A stretch of DNA of 64,000 nucleotides. Origin: Adiantum capillus-veneris. Lineage: Eukaryota; Streptophyta; Polypodiopsida; Polypodiales; Pteridaceae. A program made the translations under genes and the position numbers. The DNA lies in NCBI GenBank assembly GCA_014529385.2, contig CM043970.1:69460567-69524566 (forward strand), written 5' to 3'. Below, in pieces: positions 23,403 to 33,189 of this stretch (positions are counted from its first letter, which is position 1; each line of letters opens with the position of its first letter). The notes beneath the pieces were generated by a model. It searched no databases and was not told the DNA's origin. It worked only from the letters and a program-made list of their open reading frames with translations.

Positions 23403-24214
23403 CTTTGTAATTTCAAGTTCTGTATGTAATTTCAATCAATTTCAGTAAATTTAGGTATTTTATGTTCCCTAGGGGGTAGATAAGCCTACCAACGGCCAAA
23501 AAAAGCCTGGCCACAAGGGCACGCAAATGGCCCATCCTTCAGTTTTGGATGGGCCATTTGCGCGCCGTTGTGGCCAGGCTTTTTTTTCCCCTGGTAGGCT
23601 TATCTACCCCCTAGGATACTTACAAAGCACAAATTTATTGAAATGAACTCGTTTTACATCATTAATTTAGATGCACCATTTTTATGGAAATTCCAGCATA
23701 TGTTCACACTCAAGGACACTAGAAAAGGAAAAATCAATTATGAAATGAAGATTCTAGCAAACTATCACCTGCTTTATCTCTACCTAGTACACCGCTGCAC
23801 CAAAAAGTCCAATTACATTGGACATTTGAAAAATCCAAATTAATGTTGCACAGACACTTGGTTTCACAATATGTTATTTTTTTTTATATCCTATAGGGAA
23901 TTCAAAGCTTGAAATGGCCAAAAAAGGGTGTCCACAAGGATCCATGTAAAATAATGTTGCAAAACCAATAGGTTTTAGTAAATTTGTGCTTTTTCAGTAC
24001 CCTTGGGGGTAGATAAGCCTACAAGGGGTAAAAAAAAGCCTGGCCACAAGGGCGTGCAAATGGTCCATCCAAAACTGATGGATGAGCTATTTGCGCGCCC
24101 TTGTGGCCAGGATTTTTTTTGCCCCTTATAGGCTTATCTACCCCCAAGGGTACTTAAAATACATAAATTTACTGAAATTGACTGAAATTACATACAGAAC
24201 TTGAAATTACAAAG
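23403..24214. repeat. Nested palindrome: two hairpins as arms of a larger inverted repeat
   Basis: Hairpin 1 (23466-23616) and hairpin 2 (23998-24153) are each near-perfect palindromes of about 150 bp built of GGGGGTAGATAAGCCTAC, AAAAAAGCCTGGCCACAAGG and GCAAATGG blocks. Their outer flanks (CTTTGTAATTTCAAG... at 23403 and its reverse complement ending 24214) also match inverted. The inner flanks (AAAGCACAAATTTA...) match inverted as well. The whole therefore folds at two scales, with arms of about 245 bp and a spacer of about 325 bp. It lies between the converging 3' ends of gene B and the H3-like gene. A foldback transposon, or a structural part of a larger mobile unit, are both possible. 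A 66-residue ORF inside (23643-23843) has no recognisable motif. Confidence 0.9.
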
Positions 24215-24328
24215 ATAATAGACACAGTAGACACAACTGTTGATCATATTGTCATTGGAAAGTCAAATCATTACAAAGATAAGGGTGTGCAATACAAAAA
24301 GAGGGGTAACTTCGGCTAATGCTCGAAG

Positions 24329-25215
24329 TCTCATCGCAATTGACGTGCAAGCTGCATATCTTTTGGCTGTATTGTCACTCCCTTTGCATGAATGGCGCGT
24401 AGGTTGGTATCTTCCAACACCGAAATGATGTGGGCCTCTGCAGCTTCTTGAATAGCCTCTAGCTCTATTGCTTGCATTTTATACTGATTTCCATAGCTTT
24501 GAAGCACCTCCTTCATAGTGAGACAAAGGGGGCGTGTCGAATCAAAAGCTCCGTCGTCTTCTGGTAGCGGCATATTTCTGCGAATGCCCTTGCTATTTTT
24601 CGGCGCCGCTGCAGTTGTCTTGGGGGCACCTGCACATTTGCTGGCGGGCGGCGTTTAGGCTTCTTGAAAAACTTAGACTTGCGCCTGTTACATGCTTAGG
24701 GGCTGGTTCTGCAGCCTCCTCTAATTCTTCCTCTTCCCTTGGCTGCCGATCTTGTCCTGTGGGGAGAGCTCCCCGGCCTCGAGGCAATGTCTTCCCCCCA
24801 ACGGCCACCCGGTGTGTGCGCGGTATTTTATCCCGCAGCCATGGTGGCTTACTCTCTGATTCAGTGTCTGTATGGACCGGACCACCCGAGTCCTGGATGG
24901 TCCTGCTTGTGATTGGTGGCGCGACGGCCGCTCCCTATCGGAAATTGTTGTTTGCTCGCCCTCTTCTTCTCTCCAGCGGTAGGCAAGTTGCTTCATTCTC
25001 CTTCTAGGTGTTATATCTTGAGGAGGTGGAGATTCAACAGTCCTCGATGACTCTCCTGCCCTACCACCATGCCCTCTACCAGAAGAGTTCCTCGAACGGC
25101 CAGGTGTTCGTGGCCGTTTTCTTGTGCCTTTAAGCCATGACGGCTTCTCACATCCTTGGAGGGTGTTTTTGTTGGCAGGCGGATGCTCTTTCGCGGTTTG
25201 TTTGGTGCGCGCCAT
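24329..25215 (-). pseudogene. Divergent histone H3-like gene (frame broken)
   Basis: The frame opens with M-A-R-T-K-Q-T-A, identical to the start of the histone H3 tail, then departs into a basic Ser/Arg/Pro-rich stretch of over 100 residues. The histone-fold part is unmistakable: I-C-R-Y-Q-K-T-T-E-L-L-I-R (alpha-N), M-K-E-V-L-Q (alpha-1), then L-E-A-I-Q-E-A-A-E-A-H (alpha-2), E-D-T-N-L-R-A-I-H-A-K-G-V-T-I (loop 2) and P-K-D-M-Q-L-A-R-Q-L-R (alpha-3), ending at TGA near the canonical C-terminus. Loop 1 has canonical H3 length, with no CENH3-type insertion. The pieces lie in two frames: the start (25215) and end (24516-24331) share one, while the alpha-N part (about 24686-24515) is in another and has a TAA upstream. 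A possible donor (GTAAGC near 24859) and acceptor (CCCCACAG near 24770) suggest an intron, but a one-base frameshift near 24516 still seems needed. It is over twice the length of H3. It lies 140 bp downstream of gene X. Confidence 0.8.
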
Positions 25216-25354
25216 TTCGTTGGTAAGAGCTCACCTGTTCTTAAGAAATGAGTGGTTTATGAGAGCATGCAATATTTACAAGGGCCCATTTAAAAAGGGC
25301 CCTGTTCACACTAATTTTTTTTTTAAAAGTATTATTTTTTAAATAAACATGTCG

Positions 25355-27872
25355 CTAAGAGTTGGACCCTGCGTTCACGTTTTGTGACTCGTGCAATATC
25401 CACTTTGATCCTTGTCGCACTCTGCATCGCCGCCATGTAGCATGCTTGGTGGGACCTTGCGACATTTTCCACTTGTTGCTATGCTCTTGATGACTCCATT
25501 TCCGCACTTCAATAGAAATCTTAAATTGTCGTGCACGCTCCATTGCGAGCTTAGGAGAAAATGTTGTGCGAAAAAACCAGTTAAACATCTCCTCCAAATA
25601 ATTGGATTGCACCATTCCACCACCATGTCGAGTATTTTTGAAGTACACTCCCCTTGCTCGATAATGGGACTTCTCCATGCCTTGAGTGCTAAAAATTTCA
25701 AGCGATCCATACTTGTGCATAAAAAATGCACCATGTGCAAACAAGATATGCTGTTCACATGAGTAAATGATCCACATTATTAAATAAAAACAATCCCTTG
25801 TAATGAATACACCATGTAAAATGACTTACCATGTAATGTGTGATGTTATTTTCACCTTAATAAAGGGTAAAGACCTTGGTAAAATCCACCAAGGCTTCTT
25901 GAAATGATTTGGCGTTGTTCTTCTGTTGTGTTGTTAAGGCCCATAAGCTTGACCATTTTATCAACATGTGCCCAAACTTGCTTGCACTTGTTTTCAAGCT
26001 CGCCATTTAAATCATTCTCAGTAGTAGCTTTGCATAACTCCTTCCAAAGCTCCCAAAGGTTACCTGGCTGCTGGTTGGAGCTGTTTTGAGCATCATATCG
26101 ACTTGTCTTTCCTTGGAAAACTTTCTTCAAAAAGTGTCTAGCTTTTTGTCCAGTCATTGACACTTGTTGAGCAATTTCTTGGGCCTCCCCTGTGTTCTTT
26201 GCAGTAACGATAGACACATTTCCACCGTGACAGCCAATGGAATTCAAGAGTACCTCCACTCTTTCGATCGCTTCCTGGGACTTTTCCAATGGTTTCATTG
26301 TGAAAGCATAGTCAATGTGGAGCTTCAATAGACTATCAAAAATGCGCATGAATGCGTGTAATGTACAAAAATGTACATTCGATAGAGGAAATGGAAAGAT
26401 TGGATTCCAAGCGTGGTCCTTTTGATCACGGTCTGGGGCATTGAGCATGGGACATCTCAGAATAGACGCTTCCCATTCTCTACCTTCATCTCCGACATCA
26501 CGACAATCTAACCCTTGTTCTCCATGCCCTTGCCATGGAAGCATGGAACCGACCTTTGCAGTGCTCTTATGTGATTTTTTTCCATTAGGTTTGTACCCTC
26601 GAGTGCAAAATGGACAAGGCATGAGAGAAGAAGCCCCTTGTTTGCAGCCAAGAAAACACTTTATGGTCTTCAAATCCCCACCTAAGTTCCACTCCACATC
26701 ATAACTACCAAAACCCTCAATCTCCAACTTCTGACCTGCAATTTGGGAGTGTATTACTTCTGTGATCCATGGAGTTCTCTCAAAAATCCATGAAAGTACT
26801 CCATTGGTCTCTTTGGGCACCTCAATAGCACCCAACCACCAAATATCTTTCTCTGATTCCACGCTAAAAGATGGGGTGGGAGATGGCTTGACTGAATCCC
26901 TTCTCTTGGTTTACAGAAGGGCCTCGTTCATTAGAGTGACACTTAGCGTCTCTAACCTTCGGCCTTTCACTATTTGACAGTCATCGAGTTTCAACACAAA
27001 AGCGACTTTTGTGCCAAGCACTACAAAATAAATAGTGCCAAGACCTTAAACTTCAGAGTCTATGATAAAAATAATACCAAAGAAAAAAGTAAAGTGTGTC
27101 ACCTTCTTCAGGTAACTCGTAAAATCTAAGAATGGCTTCTTGAAGCCTTCTAAGATCCACAAAAATATTGTTCCACATTGTGTAAGGAAAGCCCTTCTCC
27201 GAAGGTCTTATGGATTGTTTCTTACCTTTTCCCCTTTTTTTTGTTGCGCATGAAGCATAAAGGGAAGTTGGCATTGTGTCCTCAATGTGTACGTATGTCC
27301 CAATGCGGGAGAACACATCTTCGTTTGTGGCCTTCTATGCGAGCTTGACCTTGTGAGGAACGGGAAATAGGTTTTCCACAATGCCATGTTCTTTGAGGGC
27401 ATCCTTTAGGAGTTGGAAAATAGCCTGATAGGCTTTGGTGCTGATTCCAGCCTCATCACAAGCTTGTTGAACATCATCATCACTAACCACATTTCTTAAT
27501 TTACGCATAAGGTCCTTGGTGACTTCATTCTTAATGTGCTTACCTCTAGGTGATTGTAAGATAGAAATCATGTCCTGGGTATTGAGACAACTAGTGAGAA
27601 GGTTGACTCGATCATCTTGGCTTGTTCCACCGCATGCCTCCTGGATGAAGTTTCTAGCAACAAATAAACATAAATATTAGAAAATAGTGTGAAGTAAGAA
27701 TGCATCATGCAAGTAAAGACCAAATCACCTTGTGGCTGCAACTCGTCGTTTGCGTGCTCCTCCTGAATGTGCAAGAGTTTCAATGTATGAATACATGTGT
27801 TTGCGTTCCCTTGCACCAAGGGGTGCTTCTTTCAAGTATGTGATGGTGTTAGTAAGCTTTTGGATGTGGGAC
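25355..27872 (-). pseudogene. Gene X, 3' part: transposase-like multi-exon gene
   Basis: Continues the exon begun at 41066-40595. Deduced exons are 27872-27729, 27653-27103, 27020-25830 and 25750-25355, with introns of 75, 82 and 79 bp, GT...AG ends and compatible phases. Exon 3 has L-K-L-D-D-C-Q-I-V-K, L-G-C-K-Q-G-A, M-P-C-P-F-C (a CxxC) and H-F-C-T-L-H-A-F-M-R. Across the exon 3/4 joint is N-I-T-H-Y-M-H-I-L-F-A-H-G, then Y-G-S-L-E-I-F-S-T-Q-G-M-E-K-S-H-Y and a T-R-H-G-G-G. The pattern recalls uncharacterised, scattered transposase-like proteins of eukaryotes, but I cannot name a superfamily. Decay: TAG at 27335-27333, TAA near 26898, a +1 shift near 25940 and TAA near 25858. The full product would be about 915 residues. 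Confidence 0.65.
27868..27872. repeat. Target-site duplication GGGAC (left copy)
   Basis: GGGAC directly precedes the LTR at 27873 and recurs at 40595-40599. The target was a coding exon of gene X. Confidence 0.93.
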
Positions 27873-28828
27873 TGTTGGACGAGCGAGACTCACACACCCA
27901 TGAAGTGCATGCAAACACTACCTAGATCAACATAATGTCAATCGAGGACACAGATGACATGATAGGCACACGGAGGAAATATCTTAAGCTTGTCAGGATG
28001 AGACCATCCTACACATACAACACTCTGGAAGGCCAACTAAACCACAATCAAGAACCTCACTGCTCTCAACTACACCACCTAGCCACATAAACACATACGG
28101 AAGGTAACTCGCCTAATCATGCCAGATTCATACGAAACTTAAGGAAAACCATCCCCTTACTAGGATACACCTGTCCCTAAGCTTCTACACTCAAAACCCT
28201 CACTCTAAACCCGTCTACGGAAAATGCGTAGGATGACAAAGCTGAATTTTGAAAGTGTCTGAAATTGAAATTTATGAGTACCTATGCGTAGCTTACGTCG
28301 CCACGATTCTATAGACTACTAGCACGCAGAAAACAGACATCGTTTGATACACTTACGGCCACAAATAGCTCGTAGATGCGTCGGCATGTGCGCTTCGTCT
28401 CGCGTGGAATGCTTGGCGTTGTCGCGTAGCTCTCCTCGAGCCTACAACAATGGTGCAGTCGGATCTCCAATGTGTTGAGCGAGCCGGGCGTAGCGGGAGG
28501 ATGAAGCTCATGCTCACTCTCTTTCTCTCTCACACGCAGTAGACGGCAGCGCTAAAGTTTGATTATGATAAAAGTCCTTTTACAAAATGACCTAGGTACC
28601 TTATATACTAAGGCTACCTTAGGTTTAACCAAAAATGGGGTTGAAAGGGTCAAATGGCTTTGTATTTACAATCTTGAAGTGCCATTGCACCCCGGCTTCT
28701 AAAACTAGAATAACTACTCATTACAAATGACGTTTATAGCTATAATCCACAGCATTTCATAACTCACAAAAGATAAAACTTTGGTACGAAACTTGAGTTA
28801 TGTTGTGTTGTTGACCGAGCGGTCAACA
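27873..28828 (-). repeat. 3' LTR of the Athila-like element
   Basis: 956 bp, colinear with 39639-40594. A short ORF near 28309-28533 recurs in all LTR copies but has no recognisable content. It carries half-copies of the leader palindrome (TGCGTAGGATGAC at 28225 and CCTATGCGTAG at 28281). Confidence 0.93.
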
Positions 28829-28841
28829 TTCCCCCCTTCTG
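28829..28841 (-). other. Polypurine tract
   Basis: The minus strand reads GCAGAAGGGGGGAA immediately before the 3' LTR start TGTTGACC. This is the plus-strand primer position and fixes the element's orientation. Confidence 0.88.
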
Positions 28842-28879
28842 CATTCATGTCGTCCCCAACATGACCCGATTGTCGATGG

Positions 28880-29276
28880 CGATGTGGTCTTTGCTGTCGT
28901 TTTGTTTTTGGAAAGAAAGTATAGACTATAGCCTTTGCAGTAGCTTGTCTTGTTCGTCCAATGCGATGTACATAGTCTTCTCATGATTCAGGAAAATCAT
29001 AATTGATGATGAGCTTTATGTCTTTCACATCCACGCTACGGGCTGCAACATCTGTTTCTATCATTATAGGTCTACTGTCATATCTAAATTCAAAAGAAAC
29101 CAATGTCGTTTAACTTGACTCTTATCATCATGGATAGAGAAAGCTCCATCCATCACTTGCTCCAGCAAATCTGTCAATTCAGAGTATTTGTGATTCTCAG
29201 AAACAACTTCTACAATCTGTAGAATTGAGTGATTGGCTTTCTGATCTTGGAGCCAATGACAACTTTGTAAGGAGTT
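28880..29276 (-). pseudogene. Captured DEAD-box RNA helicase fragment (DBP2/DDX5-like C-terminal domain)
   Basis: Reading leftward: K-A-N-H-S-I-L-Q, V-S-E-N-H-K-Y-S-E-L, L-L-E-Q-V-M-D-G; then a gap where family members have the F-x-x-T-K-(K/R) segment (motif IV); then F-S-I-H-D-D-K-S-Q (family S-I-H-G-D-K-S-Q), [11 protein letters not shown] (family F-R-S-G-x-S-P-I-M), [10 protein letters not shown] (motif V, usually TDVAARGLDV), I-N-Y-D-F-P and D-Y-V-H-R-I-G-R-T (motif VI). This is the second RecA-like domain of a nuclear DEAD-box helicase of the plant RH20/RH30 group. The ATPase half is absent. One frameshift lies before E-F-R and a stop sits in P-E-S-stop-E-D-Y. It lies just inside the 3' LTR, in sense with the element, which suggests capture of a cellular transcript. 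Confidence 0.85.
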
Positions 29277-29304
29277 ATGTTGTGATGTTGACCCAGCGGT
29301 CAAC
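29277..29304 (-). repeat. Extra copy of the LTR start next to the helicase fragment
   Basis: GTTATGTTGTGATGTTGAC followed by CCAGCGGTCAACA nearly repeats the outer end of the LTR (28796-28828; 40562-40594). The helicase fragment is thus bracketed by two LTR-start sequences, which suggests a template switch or a nested, mostly deleted LTR. Confidence 0.7.
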
Positions 29305-30959
29305 ACTTTGCTGTTGTTTTGGCTTCATCTGTTGCACTGCTTGTATCTTTGTCGAACCACAACAAGAACTATGATCCATTAGAGCGGACGTCTATCATCG
29401 TAACCATTCATCTTTTGAGATCCTCTGATTCCTTTTATGTCTGCTCTTCTTCATTGGTAACTTCTTTGTTCCTGTGAAATCATGTTGTTAGTGTTGTCTG
29501 CAGCTTTGTCATTGTAGGCCATTCTTCGACTCGCCATTGAGGAGAAGTATGCTATGATCTGAAATTGGTGCCCCAATTCATTTGTCAATTGATTTGAGTA
29601 GAATTTCCTTATTGTTGATGTAGAAGGAATATGTACAAGAGGATGGTGATAGGTGTCTTTAGATTAGGGTCTAAAACCTGGATGACCAAAGGGAAAAAAC
29701 CCGGTGGGAAAAAAATGCCTTTGGTATACGCTCTTATTGGAGTTGAGCAGTTGAATGTGAAGTACATGTTCATGAAAGGTGAGTGCTTGGGTGAAACACG
29801 GAAAGAGTGCCTGATGCAAGTGCCAATTATGGGACATTCTAGATGCATATGAGAAATTTTTTCAACAAAAGCATGCAATGTGAAAGAAGAGATGATGGGT
29901 GTTTCGAGGAATAAATGTAGCACATGTGACATCAAAAGATGTCTCAATAGCTTCCACCTTTCCAAGAAGGGTTCTCGACGTAGAAGTTTCTCCACTCGTA
30001 TCTCACTGTGCTCAGTACGTGAGTGTCTTTTGGACCTTCTCCTTCACTTCACCATACTTAAGTACTTAGACTTCGACTCTTTTGCTCACCTATACTAGCA
30101 TGAGTGACACAACGTAAATATGCTCAACTCTTCCAGCTTGAGCAGTACCTAGAATAACTAAGACGCTTAGACCACAGAGAATATTACTTGAAGCTTTGGG
30201 ACTAACACCTCACTCATTTTGTGGCTTAGCTACTCGACTCTGACTTGTATGACTTGTCGGTTGCATGTTGACACTGATTTGTGACAAGTTCTTCGGCTGT
30301 TGTAGTGGCTGCTGAGACATACTTTGTGAAGTTTCATCGTTTCCCTGTACCTTCTTCTCTTTGTAGTGCTCAGGCCTCTCGTCAGTCTTTTCTTCATGTG
30401 GATTATGGATTTTGTTTATTTTTCTTAATAATAAACAGAGAAAATCTTAAAACAACTCAACAAAAGAAAAATCATTCAAATAGAAATCTAAATGCTATGT
30501 ACACTATACACATGTCCCTAGGGGCTCATATATGGATTTTGTCCCCATAATCCTCTGTAACACTACTATGAGGGCATATACTCTAAATTTTGTCAAAAAA
30601 TTATCACAATAAAACGCAAAAATTCAACGCATCTCACAAAACATTTCCCTCTAATAGTCATAATGTTAGGTCCGCATTCAGAATGCCTCCCCCCTTCCTA
30701 TTTGGAGTCATCCTTTATGACAGGGTATCGCAAAGGGTATGTGTTGTGCCTGGGCAATTAAAAGTTGTGCCTATGCAGGCCTTGTAATGTAGCCCTATTA
30801 TGCATACACAGTCAATGCATGGAAAAGATTTATGTTGTGCAAGATGTGGGTATAAGCAATTTGCTTATTGGCATTTGTTGGCGAGGCTTCCTATTCTAAG
30901 CAATGTAATGGTCTTTGAAGCTCCTGTATCGTTGTTTGATTGAAGCGACTTGCTCTCTT
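29305..30959. other. Unassigned 3' part of the Athila-like element
   Basis: No RT, RNase H, integrase or other motif found on either strand. The longest minus-strand ORF (29995-29609, 128 residues) shows no recognisable domain. Confidence 0.55.
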
Positions 30960-31847
30960 CTAACTGTACTGTAATCGTAGGAAGAATTGTAAGAATTCAA
31001 GCGGTGATGCACTGACAACAGTTTTGTTGTTTTCCTTTGGGACCCATTTCTTTGCGATTATTGGTTGTTTTGTTGCTAGCTCTCGTTTGGGAACCCATAC
31101 TTGCCCGTGCTTCGTTTGTGTTTGAAGAGACTTCTTTGGGATCCACCTTTTTGTTGTGTGTGTCGACAGTGGTCTTTGCTTTGGCCCTTGTAATCTTGGT
31201 TGGTGACGGGATTGAGGCTTTGAAAGTTGATACTGTGGTTGTTTTGGAATCCAAATGAATTCCTGACTTTTTTGTGCTTGAATCAACTTCTTTGGAGCCC
31301 AAACCTGAGTTGTGAAAGCTTGCGACTTTGTGATATTCTTACCCGTTTGTGCACGCTTTTCTTGCTTTTGTTTTGGTGTTGGATCTTGTGATTTGTCATT
31401 AGAGATCTTTGTCTTCTTGATCCATATCTGTTTTTGGCCGATCTGGCTTTTTGGTATCCAGATTTGTCGAGCTTTTTGGCTTTGACTTGTTGTCCTATTC
31501 TTTTGACCTGTCATGGTTGTTGCTGAAGGGGTTGGTGATAGTGATGGCCTGAGTTGATGATAGGGGATGTCGTAAGATTCATCACTATCGCTACTATCCT
31601 CAGCAAGGTTGACTTCTTGTACTTTCCCTTGATTTTTTGGCTGGTAGTGGAAAGTTACTGTCTGTTTGCTTGTGGGTGGTAGTTTCTTGGATAACTTTTC
31701 TAGCCCATTGATTAGAGCATTGTTAGCTCGTTGCTCTAGTTGTCTTCCTCCCAGATGAGTCTTTTCCTCCTTATTAGGAGCCATGTATGAGGATGCTTGT
31801 GGTGGCTGTGTCTTCACGGAGGACTTTGGAATCCACTTTTGATGCAC
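30960..31847 (-). CDS. Trp-Pro-Lys repeat protein of the Athila-like element
   Basis: A 295-residue, very basic, Gln/Lys/Ser/Thr-rich ORF. It contains at least eight spaced copies of a (I/V/K/R)-W-(I/V/A)-(P/K)-K motif: K-W-I-P-K near the start, then I-W-I-P-K, I-W-I-K-K, V-W-A-P-K, I-W-I-P-K, R-W-I-P-K, V-W-V-P-K and K-W-V-P-K. An acidic patch, E-D-S-S-D-S-D-E-S, lies about a third of the way in. The frame is continuous with the ORF at 31926-32360 apart from one TAG (31928-31926). It occupies the position where pol would follow protease. Low complexity plus regular aromatic-basic repeats suggest nucleic-acid binding or condensation, but that is inference. I know no family for it. Confidence 0.6.
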   Translation of the reverse strand: MHQKWIPKSSVKTQPPQASSYMAPNKEEKTHLGGRQLEQRANNALINGLEKLSKKLPPTSKQTVTFHYQPKNQGKVQEVNLAEDSSDSDESYDIPYHQLRPSLSPTPSATTMTGQKNRTTSQSQKARQIWIPKSQIGQKQIWIKKTKISNDKSQDPTPKQKQEKRAQTGKNITKSQAFTTQVWAPKKLIQAQKSQEFIWIPKQPQYQLSKPQSRHQPRLQGPKQRPLSTHTTKRWIPKKSLQTQTKHGQVWVPKRELATKQPIIAKKWVPKENNKTVVSASPLEFLQFFLRLQYS

Positions 31848-31925
31848 TTTATTCTTGTAGCGATGACATTGATTATCGGGTCGTTGATCTTCTTGAAGCT
31901 CGAAGTGTTCTACAGAGTCATAGAA

Positions 31926-32360
31926 CTATTCGTCTTCTTCATCTTTTGATTCTCCACATTTCTTTGTTTGCTCCTTATTTCGAGAGCTTGTTGATGTCTG
32001 GTTCTCTTCGTTTTCCTGGATTACACTCACTGCAAAATAAGGAAAGACATCATAGCCATTTTCATCACAAAACATTGTTGTGGGAGCATCCTCCATGGCA
32101 CACACGTCCAGAGTAGCCAAGATGTGTTCCCATCCAAAAGGCTCTAACTCTTCTTGAGGAAATGGTTCTGGGATATAGTCCCTATCCTCCATAGCTCGCT
32201 CTAGGATACATTCCTCACGTTTCAAGCTACCACATTGTGAAGCTCCACACATCCACAGTTCTTTAGGCTTACCTAACCAAGCTGGAAGTTCTGATCCTGT
32301 AACTGTGGCGGAATCAAACTCCTCAACCGGTGTTCTGGTCACATCCCTGTAGCTATGCAT
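31926..32360 (-). pseudogene. Post-protease ORF of the Athila-like element
   Basis: A 144-residue segment starting M-H-S-Y-R-D-V-T-R, overlapping the end of the protease frame by 8 bp in another frame. This spacing would suit ribosomal frameshifting, or may just be a mutation. It has L-P-A-W-L-G-K-P and an acidic middle (E-E-C-I-L-E-R-A-M-E-D-R-D-Y), ending in a Glu-rich tail before TAG. The next frame with the Trp-Pro-Lys repeats is in phase. A degenerate relative lies at 422-805, so the segment is a family feature. Function unknown. Confidence 0.55.
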
Positions 32361-33189
32361 GGTCCCTCAAGTTTATCTTTGTTATGGTTTCCATATGTCT
32401 CAGGTATATATGGTCATAACCCCAATCTTGGACCATTTTCAATTGTCGCATGAATGGTCTTCCCAGAATGATTTCATAGTTGTTCTTCTTGCCAAAGTCA
32501 ACAACAACAAAAGTGTGTTCATATTCAATGCCACAAGAAGTAACAATTACTTTTTCTAGCAGTCCTAGGGGCTTTTCCTTGTGTCCGTCTACAAGCTGCA
32601 GGGTCATTCGTGTGGATCTCAAGGAGGCAGGTTTTCCCCATTTTTTCCAAACCTCTTTGGTTGCAATGGCCACATGAGCTCCACTGTCAAGGATTGCCAT
32701 GGTTTGTACACCATTGAATTCCACAGGAAGGGTGGTGTTTCCATCTTCTCCCTCGTAATACTTGCCTACCTTGTTTAATGGCACTGGCCTAGTATTTAGT
32801 TGAGGCATTTCAAGCTCTTTGATGCCTTCCTTGATTTGAGTCATTGGGATTTTTACACCAAATTTCTCTAGACATTTACCCACATTAGCCCAAATGTTTG
32901 GTCTTATTCTGAGCAAATCGGCTAACATTATTGTACAGGTGACTGGGGTAGATAGAATATCTACTAGCCCCTTTGAATCGATGGCCTTGTTGGGAGACAG
33001 TCTCTTTGATGGGACTGCAACCACATCTGACTTGGTCTCGTACTCTCCCATGTAGGACGGTAGTGTTCTTAGCGAATGGGGTTGACTATCCATAGATTGT
33101 ACAGATCCTTTGTCTCCCCAACACGATTGCACGTCTAGATTCATTTGAGATCCAGTCTCAAATTCCTCTATTGGTGGTAGAAACACTCC
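32353..33189 (-). CDS. Aspartic protease of the Athila-like element
   Basis: Retropepsin that would process Gag. It carries the catalytic motif I-L-D-S-G-A-H-V-A-I-A (about 32690-32660) and the flap-side/C-terminal signature I-I-L-G-R-P-F-M, with W-G-Y-D-H-I-Y-L after it. The frame continues from gag with a single TGA (33192-33190) between. Active-site residues are intact, so this domain may be the best-preserved part of the element. The N-terminal third (I-E-E-F-E-T-G ...) is a linker. Confidence 0.85.
   Translation of the reverse strand, partial: GVFLPPIEEFETGSQMNLDVQSCWGDKGSVQSMDSQPHSLRTLPSYMGEYETKSDVVAVPSKRLSPNKAIDSKGLVDILSTPVTCTIMLADLLRIRPNIWANVGKCLEKFGVKIPMTQIKEGIKELEMPQLNTRPVPLNKVGKYYEGEDGNTTLPVEFNGVQTMAILDSGAHVAIATKEVWKKWGKPASLRSTRMTLQLVDGHKEKPLGLLEKVIVTSCGIEYEHTFVVVDFGKKNNYEIILGRPFMRQLKMVQDWGYDHIYLRHMETITKINLRDHA

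Noticed and set aside
24534-25007. 157-residue plus-strand ORF
   Set aside because: Antisense to the H3-like gene, which has recognisable protein homology; the plus frame has none.
24329-25215. CENH3 (centromeric H3) identity for the H3-like gene
   Set aside because: Loop 1 has the canonical H3 length and loop 2/alpha-3 (EDTNL, AIHAK, PKD) match replication-type H3, not CENH3.
25830-27020. Assigning gene X to a named DNA transposon superfamily
   Set aside because: CxxC, H-x-C and QGMEKSH motifs are suggestive, but I cannot place them in hAT, KDZ, piggyBac or another family without a profile search.
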